Shown here: positions 37,306 through 45,072 of the stretch, piece after piece
How positions within the stretch are numbered: the stretch's first letter is position 1
How the letters are laid out: the number at the start of each line of letters is the position of its first letter
NCBI GenBank assembly: GCA_030613005.1
Contig: JAUWMV010000007.1
Coordinates: 25,486 to 89,485 of the forward strand
Origin: a bacterium
GTDB taxonomy: Bacteria > UBP14 > UBA6098 > B30-G16
Direction: 5' to 3'
DNA: 64,000 bases
Position numbers and translations under genes: made by a program
Notes under the pieces: generated by a model
The model's input: only the letters and a program-made list of their open reading frames with translations
Told to the model about the DNA's origin: nothing
Database searches by the model: none

Positions 37306-37821
37306 TTAGATATTTATATGTTTCCTAAGAACAACTAAATATGCTGGGGAATATGCAAGCCTATACGGTTTGGAATGACTCTTTACAATAAAGCCCCACT
37401 GAAGAAATTCCTCATTTAGTTTAATATATTGTTCCATATCTAAATTTAATAGTCGAGATGCAATAAGATCTCTAAAGTCATTCCACCAGCTAATTAAATT
37501 TGCAGGCTGTGAAATAAATTCCACTGCAGTTTGTAAAGCAGCATTAACAACCAAATTAGGGCTTACATTCGACTCTCTCAATCCTGCAAAATTGCATCGT
37601 ACGAGAAGACCATCAGCCGAAACAGGTTCAATTGGCTCTTGTCCCATAATTGATGTGGCTTTCTGCCACTCGAGATGAAATTTCTTGAGATTGAAATATC
37701 TCTCCATATAATGACGCGGTCCATTTGCAGCCTGAAAGAGCAGTTTATAAATATCCTGAACCTCCAACGCAGGATAACGTTGAATATGATAATTCAACAC
37801 ATTAATCATTCTCTGATTCAT
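37306..37821 (-). CDS. Conserved-looking protein of unknown function, coupled to truD
   Basis: This 171-residue soluble protein has no domain I can name. The N-terminus (YPALEVQDIYKLLFQAANGP) and later blocks (EPVSADGLLVRCNF, KPYRLAYSPAYLVV) look like a compact helical protein rather than chance sequence. Its ATG overlaps the truD stop by 4 bases (ATGA), which indicates translational coupling. A link to RNA modification is possible on that ground alone. No signal peptide or membrane segment is present. Confidence 0.7.
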   Translation of the reverse strand: MNQRMINVLNYHIQRYPALEVQDIYKLLFQAANGPRHYMERYFNLKKFHLEWQKATSIMGQEPIEPVSADGLLVRCNFAGLRESNVSPNLVVNAALQTAVEFISQPANLISWWNDFRDLIASRLLNLDMEQYIKLNEEFLQWGFIVKSHSKPYRLAYSPAYLVVLRKHINI

Positions 37822-38996
37822 TTTCTGAAACTTCCTGCCGGCTTTAATTGTCGAAACATCATTGTAAGATAGCTTCCCTTAGGTAATTCAACTGATAGAA
37901 CAAGCTTTTTCGATCCTTCATGTAATTCATCCTCCAACCATTGCCAATTTAATCTCTTAGGGCATACTAATAACTTTCGTCGTGAGCTTTTGAAAAATAA
38001 ACCAGTAACTTTCGAGCGTAATCCTTCAAACCCATTAATGCCAAGCCCTGTTAGGACTTCATCGTAGATCTTTCCTAATTGTCCATCAAGTTTTAATTTC
38101 ATCGATGCAAGCGGAATTTCAGTATTTTTTATTTGATCAAACAACTCCACACTCAATTCCTTTAGGAAATAAATTGTCTCCCCCAATTTAAATCTCTGTG
38201 GTAGAAGATTAGATATTAGAATAGTTTCTCTCAAATAATCACGAGCGACTCTATTCCATATAAACGCTTGAAATGCAGTTCCAAGAAGAAACAAAAAATC
38301 TCTATCAACTTTTTCCAAAGCTTGTCGATATCCTTTTTTATGAGCAGCCATATGCTCGAGCACACTTCGTTCCCAACGTGTTGGTGCTATATCTAAGCAT
38401 TTTAGCCAATTGTTCCAATTCTTTTGAACACATTTTCTAAATCTTCTTTGTCTCGAGTTATCTTGCGATGATGCCATAAATAACAATCTCAGAGCCTTAG
38501 CATAATCCTCGAGAATAACTGTGTGGGCAAAGAAACCCTTGCCGTGCCTTGCGGAAGAAAGCCTTTGCTCATCGTAATAGTTTACGAAACCTTGATCCGA
38601 AATAATTTTCATACGTTGTTCAATCCGCTGAATTTCGTATCCTCGAATATTTCTTGCGACTATTGTAAACCTATTTCCAACAAGAACAGACTTTGATACA
38701 GGTCGATTCGCTCTGCCAATGAAATCCATTTCATAATTTTTCGCTTTGATTCGCCACAGTTTACCCTCAAGTATCGATATGTACTGTGTTGAAATCGAAT
38801 ACCTGTCCTTAAGTCCTCCGTATCCGATGTTCTTTCGCTTAATTCGAAGTCTCTTGGCAATATCGTTTATTACATCTAAAGTATTTGTGCCGCGTTTTTC
38901 AATTTTATAAATCGAGAAAAGTCCCTCACCATGAACAACATCAAGGCTAAGCAGCTCCTCTACACGAAAATCCTCTAATTTTTCCTTAAGTTTCAT
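37818..38996 (-). CDS. truD: tRNA pseudouridine(13) synthase TruD
   Basis: The 392-residue product has the TruD order of motifs: EDFRVEELLSLD near the N-terminus, the catalytic-aspartate segment YGGLKDRYSISTQ (about 60-72), the RNA-binding element FVNYYDEQRLSS, and FQAFIWNRVARDYL. An insertion domain lies between the last two. TruD isomerises U13 of certain tRNAs to pseudouridine. It begins with MKLKEKLEDF and is read before, and coupled with, the 171-residue unknown gene. Length is within the family range. Confidence 0.92.
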   Translation of the reverse strand: MKLKEKLEDFRVEELLSLDVVHGEGLFSIYKIEKRGTNTLDVINDIAKRLRIKRKNIGYGGLKDRYSISTQYISILEGKLWRIKAKNYEMDFIGRANRPVSKSVLVGNRFTIVARNIRGYEIQRIEQRMKIISDQGFVNYYDEQRLSSARHGKGFFAHTVILEDYAKALRLLFMASSQDNSRQRRFRKCVQKNWNNWLKCLDIAPTRWERSVLEHMAAHKKGYRQALEKVDRDFLFLLGTAFQAFIWNRVARDYLRETILISNLLPQRFKLGETIYFLKELSVELFDQIKNTEIPLASMKLKLDGQLGKIYDEVLTGLGINGFEGLRSKVTGLFFKSSRRKLLVCPKRLNWQWLEDELHEGSKKLVLSVELPKGSYLTMMFRQLKPAGSFRK

Positions 38997-39040
38997 GTGA
39001 TGACAAAAAAATAATTTTCATAATTGTATTACTGTTAAGT

Positions 39041-40240
39041 TTATCTGACATAAGGGATTTCATTTTTAAATTTTTTCCCTGAACGACTCATAAGATATGC
39101 AGCTATGATAAATATCACAGCCGATACAACAAATGCTGTATGAAAATCAGCAAAAGACATAATCATCCAGCCAATCACAGGTGCAATAATTCCTCTTACA
39201 CCTGTCATTGTTAAATGAACAGATTGATAAGCAACTTCTCGATTCGGTTCGGCAAAATATATTGAACCAATATTCCATGTTATTAGTACACCAGCCATAG
39301 CAAACGAAAAAAATAAAAACGCTAAGTAAACAACTGAGAGTCCAAGACTGGATGATACTGCGAGTAAAATCGGGTAGAGTGCTAAAAGACCGAACAGCAT
39401 TGCAGCATATGTAAATGGTTCGTGTTTATCGTGAAATCTACCTGTAAATGGTGAAAAAATTACAATGCCAAGTTTCCCCAAAACACCACGTGCAATAGAT
39501 ATCTGTTTGTAACTCATATTCATTACATCTACCAGATATATAGGAACTACCGGCAATAATAAAAGAAATGCACTACCGTAAATGAAAAAATTCATTTCGA
39601 AATGAAAGAATTGATTGTTCTTCTTAAAAATTCTCGAAACAAGTTTAACAGGATTTTCAAACGGATGTTGTTCTCTATGTGGAGTTGGAATTATACCCAA
39701 AATCAGACAGGCAAGCGCTCCCGAAATTCCAACAATGAAGAAAATCAGTCTAAATAGATTTTGATCAATATCTAAAAAGTAACCTGCAACTAACGATGAC
39801 CCAAGACCAATGCAGTTAGCAACACTAGCTGCGGTTCCAAACCATCTTCCACGTCTCGAGTCTGGATAATTCATCGCCAGGATGTAATTCTGGATTGGAT
39901 TAATAATTCCCATTGGCAATATGAAAAGCCAGATGCAAATGATATATTGAATAGGTGTTTTCACCATAAACATCAAAGCCATTGCAACAACTCTTAAAAC
40001 AGCACCAATAATCAGGAAAGGTCTAAAATTTACGTGACGCTGAATGTAACCAATAAATGTTGAGGATAGTATCCACGCCATAGGAAGACTCATAACAAGA
40101 AGAGTTATCAAACCACTGGAAGCATTGAAGTACTTTCTTGCCACAATCTCTCTAAAACTATCGACAATACCTAACGCAGCTCCATTAAAAAAGGAGAAAA
40201 GTATGTGTAGGAGAAGAGTTTTACGCTCAATTTCAGTCAT
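39041..40240 (-). CDS. Major facilitator superfamily transporter
   Basis: The 399-residue protein shows twelve hydrophobic segments in two halves with a central charged loop (about residues 190-210), as in MFS carriers. The sequence ADYPDSRRGRWFGTA-like region (actual core PDSRRGRWFG) resembles the conserved loop after helix 4, and FSPFTGRFHDKHEP is the second-half loop. Substrate cannot be inferred. It lies 44 bases downstream of truD's start side with no coupling, and no substrate-specific enzymes are adjacent. Confidence 0.82.
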   Translation of the reverse strand: MTEIERKTLLLHILFSFFNGAALGIVDSFREIVARKYFNASSGLITLLVMSLPMAWILSSTFIGYIQRHVNFRPFLIIGAVLRVVAMALMFMVKTPIQYIICIWLFILPMGIINPIQNYILAMNYPDSRRGRWFGTAASVANCIGLGSSLVAGYFLDIDQNLFRLIFFIVGISGALACLILGIIPTPHREQHPFENPVKLVSRIFKKNNQFFHFEMNFFIYGSAFLLLLPVVPIYLVDVMNMSYKQISIARGVLGKLGIVIFSPFTGRFHDKHEPFTYAAMLFGLLALYPILLAVSSSLGLSVVYLAFLFFSFAMAGVLITWNIGSIYFAEPNREVAYQSVHLTMTGVRGIIAPVIGWMIMSFADFHTAFVVSAVIFIIAAYLMSRSGKKFKNEIPYVR

Positions 40241-40273
40241 AAATCTTTAAGAAATATTCATTTATTTTAGAAC

Positions 40274-40747
40274 CTAAAAAAAGAACAAAAAAGATGCTTG
40301 CGGCAGTGTAAGAAATAACTTATACCGGATAGAATAACTAATTGTCGCACCAAAAGATACCTGACTTTTGTGAAGTTTAGCACTTCCAAACATTGTTCCT
40401 ATACCGATGACAAATTCCGGTTTGCCTGAGCCACCCCACATCGATACACCAGAAACAATAGAAAAATCACCATACTTTCTTTCAATTGGAGTATAGCTAT
40501 ACATAAGTCCAACATTAAAGAAACCTTCACCTAATTCACCCCATGCAGCACCAGTAATCATAAATGAAGATTTATCATGGTCCATCCTATAACTTAGCCC
40601 TAAACCGGAAAGTGCACCTGCCGCGAAACCCATTCCGTATTTCCATTTTGATTCGGGATCCTTACCTAAATAATTAACATCTGATTCCTGACCAAATGAG
40701 ATTGAAGAAATTGAAATACATATAAATATATAGATGAATTTCCTCAT
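40274..40747 (-). CDS. Small outer-membrane beta-barrel-like protein
   Basis: The 157-residue protein has a signal peptide (MRKFIYIFICISISSISFGQ) and alternating strands such as YGMGFAAGALSGLGLSYRMD, GFFNVGLMYSYTP and VSFGATISYSIRYKLFL. It ends in four aromatic residues (FLFFF), as barrels recognised by the BAM machinery do. The ATG overlaps the stop of the upstream membrane gene (ATGA) and has GGAGG 6 bases upstream. Eight strands would fit the size. Its role is unknown. Confidence 0.72.
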   Translation of the reverse strand: MRKFIYIFICISISSISFGQESDVNYLGKDPESKWKYGMGFAAGALSGLGLSYRMDHDKSSFMITGAAWGELGEGFFNVGLMYSYTPIERKYGDFSIVSGVSMWGGSGKPEFVIGIGTMFGSAKLHKSQVSFGATISYSIRYKLFLTLPQASFLFFF

Positions 40748-41089
40748 TTATAACCTCCATGAAAAAAAAAGAATAAACCTAATAAATACAATTCTACAAA
40801 ATTGAACACTAAAATTATTGGAGCAATGAAAAAAATTCTTCCAGTAAGAACTATCTGCTTGAATGCACAGTCAATTATTTTCAGAGAATATATAAGCTCC
40901 AAAACTGTTGTACCTGCTTCCAAAGCACCTTTGAAATGCTTTAGAACACACGGTCTTTGATGAGATTTTAAATGAAAGAGTAAAGTATAAGAATGGATAT
41001 GTTTTCTTATCAATCAGTCGTTTTACTGCATTTAGATCGTCGATTTCATCCAATTTTTCTATTAATTCAGGAAAGAATTCTGACAGCAT
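40744..41089 (-). pseudogene. Small membrane protein gene with apparent frameshift
   Basis: Two overlapping frames each carry half of a plausible protein. From the ATG at 41089 (GAGGG 8-12 bases upstream) comes MLSEFFPELIEKLDEIDDLN followed by AVKRLIDKKTYPF. From about 40950 the coding character passes to the next frame, with TVLELIYSLKIIDCAFKQIV and a transmembrane segment (FFIAPIILVFNFVELYLLG). That frame ends in TGA overlapping the ATG of the beta-barrel gene. The downstream overlap and the good upstream ribosome binding site suggest one gene with a recent shift or an assembly error. The family is not recognised. Confidence 0.45.
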
Positions 41090-41321
41090 TCGTTTTTTTC
41101 CCTCTCGTGGTTGAGGGTTTAAAATATCAATCTATATATCATCCCCTCTTCGACTGTTGCCATAACAACCAGCACCACAAAAACAATAGTCTTCTTTGTT
41201 CCCCTAACGATGTGAATGTCGAGCATAACTTGAACTGCAAGTAAAGACCTTGTAAGTCAAAAAAACAAAACCAAATCTATACAATTCGGTAGACTTAGAG
41301 GAAGCTCATATTATTTGTATT

Positions 41322-41684
41322 TCAGGTTGATTTTTCCTCAATTAACTTCTTTATGGCGTCTATCACCTGTTCAGTTTTCATATTCCTGATATCAATACCA
41401 AAGTGACGAGTACGGTCGAATCCAGCATTCTCGAACGCATCGCGGAACATTTTCTGCTGCATACGTATGTCGCAACCCGCAACATACAACTCATCTATTT
41501 TTTCACCTGCCACAAGCACCTTGAGAAACTCATCTCCATCATCCGCACATAGCTGGGGGTGCAAGCCAACGAAATCAAAGACTTTTTCGCGCCTCAGACT
41601 ATTCAGGATCTCGAAGATGTCCATCCCCTGAAATGAGGGACATGTTCCTTGACATACACATAACAATAGACCTTTCTTGCCCAT
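41322..41684 (-). CDS. HdrA-like stand-alone domain protein
   Basis: This 120-residue protein resembles the N-terminal region of heterodisulfide reductase subunit A: LLLCVCQGTCPSF, GLHPQLCADDGDEFLKVLV, then the GCDIRMQQKMFRDAFENAGF block that parallels CSPRTHEPTFRxALEEAGL in HdrA. Five cysteines are spaced for metal or disulfide chemistry. HdrA normally bifurcates electrons through flavin and iron-sulfur clusters, but here the FAD domain is missing. Its ATG overlaps the stop of the ferredoxin gene by one base, so they are translated together. It is the last gene of the redox operon. Confidence 0.65.
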   Translation of the reverse strand: MGKKGLLLCVCQGTCPSFQGMDIFEILNSLRREKVFDFVGLHPQLCADDGDEFLKVLVAGEKIDELYVAGCDIRMQQKMFRDAFENAGFDRTRHFGIDIRNMKTEQVIDAIKKLIEEKST

Positions 41685-41896
41685 TAAAGAACCTCCATGT
41701 CTGCTGAAAATATTATTGCGTCAAATTCACAAGCTCCTCTTTGACAACCTCTGCAAAATTCCACGCAATTATCGGGATTGACGACTACAGGCATACCATC
41801 TTCCTCTCTGAGAACATCGTGCGGACAGAATTCCACACATTCGAGGCAGCCTGTGCATTTATCAAAATCTATGATCGGATACCAATTTTCTGCCAT
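41684..41896 (-). CDS. Small 4Fe-4S ferredoxin
   Basis: The 70-residue protein holds one standard cluster motif, CTGCLECVEFCPHDV (about residues 15-29), and a second cysteine group CVEFCRGCQRGACEF spaced differently from the usual CxxCxxCxxxC. Eight cysteines could bind two clusters. It probably passes electrons between the AhpD-like and thioredoxin-like proteins upstream and the HdrA-like protein, whose gene overlaps its stop codon. No signal peptide is present, so it is cytoplasmic. Confidence 0.85.
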   Translation of the reverse strand: MAENWYPIIDFDKCTGCLECVEFCPHDVLREEDGMPVVVNPDNCVEFCRGCQRGACEFDAIIFSADMEVL

Positions 41897-41915
41897 TTAT
41901 TTCCCTTCAATATTT

Positions 41916-42206
41916 TTATATAACATCTGCAATGATCTTCCTTGTCCAGACATCGCTTGGACCACCGCACATCATAAGAACCACTGCAAGTATCTCGGCT
42001 ATTTCTTCTTTTGTGGCACCTTTTTCTTTAGCTCTTCTAATGTGCACTTTTATACACGGTTCACAGTGAACCGCAATTGATAGAGCTACAGCGGTGAGTT
42101 CTTTCATTTTCGCAGACAACGCCCCGTCCTTCATCGTTTCCCTCACCTGAGCAAGGTACGTATCCCAAATATCTGGCATGAATTGTTCGATTAGTGATTT
42201 TTCCAT
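41916..42206 (-). CDS. Carboxymuconolactone decarboxylase/AhpD-like protein
   Basis: The 96-residue all-helical protein carries the AhpD-type redox motif HCEPCIKVHIRRA (CxxC with a following histidine) and the family sequences SAKMKELTAVALSIAV and GATKEEIAEILAVVLMMCGG. AhpD-like members reduce peroxidase partners or act as thiol oxidoreductases, and the CxxC makes that more likely here than decarboxylation. It sits between a CxxC mini-thioredoxin (12 bases upstream) and a ferredoxin (19 bases downstream), which fits a thiol-to-iron-sulfur electron path. Confidence 0.85.
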   Translation of the reverse strand: MEKSLIEQFMPDIWDTYLAQVRETMKDGALSAKMKELTAVALSIAVHCEPCIKVHIRRAKEKGATKEEIAEILAVVLMMCGGPSDVWTRKIIADVI

Positions 42207-42218
42207 ATTTTTTCCTCT

Positions 42219-42458
42219 TTATATTTCATCCTGAAGCCGTTGAATTATCTGCTCAACCTTTGGAATCTTACCTGTGGATATCACTTTCCCATTCACCACA
42301 AGTGCTGGAAGGCTTATCACTCCGTATTTCGCAATTTCAGTTATATCAGATATTACTTCAATGCTGTTCTCCAGCCCAAGCTGTTTTGCAGCATCAGTTG
42401 TTCTTTGCAACAATATCTTGCATTTGTTGCATCCTGCTTCGAGTACTTTGATTTCCAT
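42219..42458 (-). CDS. Mini-thioredoxin with CNKC active site
   Basis: This 79-residue thioredoxin-fold protein belongs to the small redox-active disulfide family. The active site is GCNKCKIL (residues 9-16), followed by EVISDITEIAKYGVISLPAL with the cis-proline and VVNGKVISTGKIP. It is cytoplasmic. Such proteins often pass electrons to CcdA/DsbD-type carriers, and the ccdA gene ends 18 bases upstream. AGGAGGA precedes the ATG. Confidence 0.88.
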   Translation of the reverse strand: MEIKVLEAGCNKCKILLQRTTDAAKQLGLENSIEVISDITEIAKYGVISLPALVVNGKVISTGKIPKVEQIIQRLQDEI

Positions 42459-42476
42459 TTAATCCTCCTGTATGGG

Positions 42477-43172
42477 TTAGATAATGACTATATAGATTCC
42501 AATGCAGATAATTAGTATACCAGCGACTTTTTGAAGCCAGAAGTTTGTTTTTCGCAAGCCTTTAGACTCAATTAAGCGTTTTGCCACCCCAACCGATGTT
42601 CCCGCCGCGAGAATAAAAACACAATGTCCGAGAGAATAGGTCAATAGTAAGGATACACCATAAACTATGTTTGCTTTTGACGCTATTAATGTGAGGATTA
42701 CAACAAGAATGGGTGCTGCGCAGGGAGCTGATATTATCCCAAACAATAGTCCGAGAATGAATGCGGCAAGGATTCCGCCTACTTTGGGCTTGATAAATTT
42801 TGGTGTAGGTATAGTGAATTTAAATAACCCGAGCAAATGAAGTCCCATAAATAAACACACAGCAGCGATAATGTATTTCCAATATCCGCCAACATCACCA
42901 AACAGAGCACCGACAAGAGCTGCGATAACCCCCATTATTGTAAACATAACAGCCAGCCCAAAGGCAAATGTTAGCGAAAGAAAAAAAGCCCGTTTAATGC
43001 TAGAGCCAGAGTTTTCTTTCGTCCCGCTGATAAAACCGATTACGAGCGGAATCGAAGCGATAACGCACGGATTGGCTGCGGTCATTAAGCCACCGACGAA
43101 AACTGTTACAAATGCAAGCCAGGGATTCGAATCTACAATCTGAGCCGCATTGCTGAGCAGGCTACTTATCAT
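42477..43172 (-). CDS. ccdA: CcdA/DsbD-type transmembrane thiol-electron carrier
   Basis: The 231-residue membrane protein has about six transmembrane segments and the two conserved proline-linked cysteines of CcdA: TAANPCVIASIPLV in the first and ISAPCAAPILVV in the fourth. These carry reducing power across the inner membrane from cytoplasmic to extracytoplasmic thioredoxins. The start overlaps the end of the thioredoxin-like lipoprotein gene by 11 bases. Its neighbours supply a donor (CNKC mini-thioredoxin) and a possible acceptor (the lipoprotein). Confidence 0.88.
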   Translation of the reverse strand: MISSLLSNAAQIVDSNPWLAFVTVFVGGLMTAANPCVIASIPLVIGFISGTKENSGSSIKRAFFLSLTFAFGLAVMFTIMGVIAALVGALFGDVGGYWKYIIAAVCLFMGLHLLGLFKFTIPTPKFIKPKVGGILAAFILGLLFGIISAPCAAPILVVILTLIASKANIVYGVSLLLTYSLGHCVFILAAGTSVGVAKRLIESKGLRKTNFWLQKVAGILIICIGIYIVII

Positions 43173-43617
43173 GCTGTGTTGCCTTGACTTTGTTGGCTAA
43201 TTCCCCCAGCTTTGCTTCAATGGTTTCCTTCTTTATTTGCCATGATTGCAAGCGAGATACTTCTTTGCCATTTTTATCGAAAATAACAATTGTTGGAGCA
43301 TTAAAAATTTTGTATATCTTCGCAATCTCTCGGCTTTGGGCAACATCCACTTTGAAGTATATGACATTACCTGGTAGTGTCTTTGCCGTACTGTCCCCCA
43401 CTGTAAGCGCTGCTTTGCAACTCCTCAATACGCATCCACAGGCTTTTGAATTATGAAAAAGGCATAGCACCAGTTTGCCCGATTTGAGAGCGCTTTCCAG
43501 AGTCTCATATGTTTCAGTTGTTTGCTTCTTCGATACTTTCACTGTTTCCTCAGCACAAGCCAGTAAAAACATCGAAAACACAATAACAAGTGATGTTACT
43601 GTTGATATTCGCCTCAT
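43162..43617 (-). CDS. Thioredoxin-like lipoprotein
   Basis: The 151-residue protein has a lipoprotein signal with lipobox LLAC (about residue 21) and then a thioredoxin-like fold. Instead of WCGPC the active-site region reads HNSKACGCVLRSCKAAL, with CxC plus a third cysteine. The strand IYFKVDVAQSREIAKIYKIF leads to the cis-proline loop APTIVIFDKNGKEV. It probably faces the periplasm and receives electrons from CcdA, encoded next with an 11-base overlap. The substrate is unknown; the unusual cysteines could bind a metal. Confidence 0.8.
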   Translation of the reverse strand: MRRISTVTSLVIVFSMFLLACAEETVKVSKKQTTETYETLESALKSGKLVLCLFHNSKACGCVLRSCKAALTVGDSTAKTLPGNVIYFKVDVAQSREIAKIYKIFNAPTIVIFDKNGKEVSRLQSWQIKKETIEAKLGELANKVKATQHDK

Positions 43618-43645
43618 CTTTTATCCTCCTTCGGTAATAGGAATG

Positions 43646-44020
43646 CTATTTATTATTTCCTATATTGTATCTTTCTATGAACGACTCTATCGCTTTTTTC
43701 CTGTCCTCAAAGCTTAATGCCCATGCATGTAGTCTATCTTCACCATCCATAGTGATTTGATACATTCTTTTCGGCGGTCCCGATTCCCCTGTTTCCCATT
43801 CAGACTTAACTAGACCTTCCGCCTCCATATTCCTAAGTGTTCGATAGACTGTTGCAGCATCAAGTGGTGGACAAGGGAACGGAAATTCTTCAAGTCTTCT
43901 CACAAGTTCATACCCATAGGATTTCTTCTCCCTCAATAAGAGAAGCAATCTCGGTTCGACAAAACGATTGAATCGTCCTCCGCATTCGCAAAGTTCATCT
44001 TCATACTTTTCCATGTTCAT
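43646..44020 (-). CDS. PadR family transcriptional regulator
   Basis: The 124-residue protein has the PadR winged helix: LLLLLREKKSYGYELVRRLE, the recognition segment DAATVYRTLRNMEAEGLV, then the wing KRMYQITMDGE and a C-terminal dimer helix. Extra cysteines precede and follow the first helices (ELCECGGRFNRF and FPFPCPPLD) and might sense metal or thiol state. The start at 44020 has AGGAG close upstream. Being first in the redox operon, with a perfect palindrome just upstream, it very probably represses itself and the six genes that follow. Confidence 0.88.
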   Translation of the reverse strand: MNMEKYEDELCECGGRFNRFVEPRLLLLLREKKSYGYELVRRLEEFPFPCPPLDAATVYRTLRNMEAEGLVKSEWETGESGPPKRMYQITMDGEDRLHAWALSFEDRKKAIESFIERYNIGNNK

Positions 44021-44045
44021 AAGCTCTCCTATGTGTAAATTGTAT

Positions 44046-44095
44046 CTATATGTAAATTACATATAGTAAAATATAAACGCAACTTTTTAAGTCAA
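44046..44095 (-). promoter_or_regulatory. Promoter and 21-bp palindromic operator of the redox operon
   Basis: On the minus strand, TTGACT (44095-44090) and TATTTT (44073-44068) are 16 bases apart. Directly downstream lies a perfect palindrome at 44046-44066, arms CTATATGTAA and TTACATATAG around one A. It contains ATGT-N5-ACAT, like the ATGT/ACAT half-sites known for PadR regulators. It would cover the transcription start, so binding should block initiation. It ends 25 bases before the padR start. Confidence 0.75.
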
Positions 44096-44277
44096 GCATT
44101 TTTTTCAAATACAATTTAGTTGCATTCAAGGTCTTATTTTCTCAAGCTAAGATTGCGTTTCCTTTTTCGAATTTCATACTTAATGTCCGGTTCATGAAGC
44201 ATCTTATTATGTCAGGTAATTTGTTGGAATTAGATTATTGATAAGAAAAATAAGGCAAGGTGAATGCTTTATGTATG

Positions 44278-44393
44278 AAAAACTTATTTCTTCACAGCTG
44301 AAGCAAGAAAAGAGAATTATTCGGAGCAAAAATCACTTTTCCCACGCAGAGAATAACTTCTTTTAAGCAACCTGCATCGTCTCAGGTTATTTT
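44278..44393. repeat. Decayed repeat related to the retropepsin gene 3-prime end, copy 1
   Basis: This stretch aligns over about 112 bases with 47217-47331. Both share short blocks with the protease gene (45073-45230), joined as if 94 bases between two AAGCAAGAA direct repeats (45090-45098 and 45184-45192) were lost. No open frame remains. The rest of 44096-44458 is AT-rich, with no gene that I can see. Confidence 0.5.
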
Positions 44394-44458
44394 AAATATA
44401 AAATTCGATTAGTAATTTGTTGGGCATCTACTGTCGTTGCTCGCTCTTACTTCAAAAG

Positions 44459-44653
44459 TCATTCTTTTCCCGGTAGTGGTATTTCAAGCTCTTTGCAGAT
44501 TACCATTATGACAATATCATTAATTTCATTGTGTCTTGGCACAGTCGCGCTTCGTTTTGCCTTCGGATTCCAGATAATTGTGTGTTTCTTCCCTTCTCGC
44601 GATAGAATACATCCGTGCCTTCGAAGGTGTTTCAAGACCTTCTCCCTTTTCAC
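44459..44653 (-). CDS. hicA: HicA-type mRNA interferase toxin
   Basis: The 64-residue protein has the HicA double-stranded RNA-binding-like fold. The motif SREGKKHTIIWNP holds the catalytic histidine, and ATVPRHNEINDIVIMVICKEL follows in the family pattern (xVPxHxxLxxxxxxxIxKxxxI). HicA cleaves mRNA when not held by HicB. Its ATG overlaps the stop of the upstream HicB-like gene by 4 bases. The order antitoxin-then-toxin is the reverse of the textbook hicAB but occurs. Confidence 0.85.
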   Translation of the reverse strand: MKREKVLKHLRRHGCILSREGKKHTIIWNPKAKRSATVPRHNEINDIVIMVICKELEIPLPGKE

Positions 44654-44868
44654 ACCATGACCTTCACCGGTTTCACTGGAGTCATAACCTTCCAGGGAAC
44701 GGGCACATTTCGAATTCTATACTCGGTCGCAAGCTCTTTAATCGCTATGAGTATTTCTTCAATGGCTTCTTCAACAGTTTTGCCCTGTCCTGTAGCACCA
44801 GGTAATTCAGCAGCGAATCCTGCAAAACCATCGTCTACTCTGTAGATTATTGGATTGATTGCGCGCAT
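44650..44868 (-). CDS. hicB: HicB-type antitoxin
   Basis: The start at 44868 is chosen because AAGGAGT lies 5 bases upstream; an earlier in-frame start at 44901 does not have one. The roughly 72-residue product opens MRAINPIIYRVDDGFAGFAA and continues ELPGATGQGKTVEEAIEEI, the RNase-H-like partial fold of HicB antitoxins. It ends without a clear DNA-binding domain, so autoregulation is not obvious. It is translated with hicA through a 4-base overlap. Confidence 0.83.
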   Translation of the reverse strand: MRAINPIIYRVDDGFAGFAAELPGATGQGKTVEEAIEEILIAIKELATEYRIRNVPVPWKVMTPVKPVKVMV

Positions 44869-45072
44869 ATTATACTCCTTATGCCTTTTCTTCACACCCA
44901 ATCTCTTGCGTATGTTGCTATCTCAAATGCACTGCCTTAATCCCATATTTCAAGTCAAAAAATGGCTCGATGCCTTGCGCCCCTACCATTTTCGTACCTC
45001 CCCAACCTTTATTCATTATAAAAAATTAATTAAAAAAAACAAGCATATAATGTTTGGAAAGTGTTCGAAAAT

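Noticed and set aside
41119..41226. A 35-codon minus-strand frame with a hydrophobic middle (IVFVVLVVMATVEEG).
   Set aside because: No ribosome binding site, very short, and no partner; cannot be told from chance.
43120..43200. GGGATTCGAATCTA resembles a tRNA T-loop.
   Set aside because: It lies within the ccdA coding sequence and no acceptor or anticodon stems fit around it.
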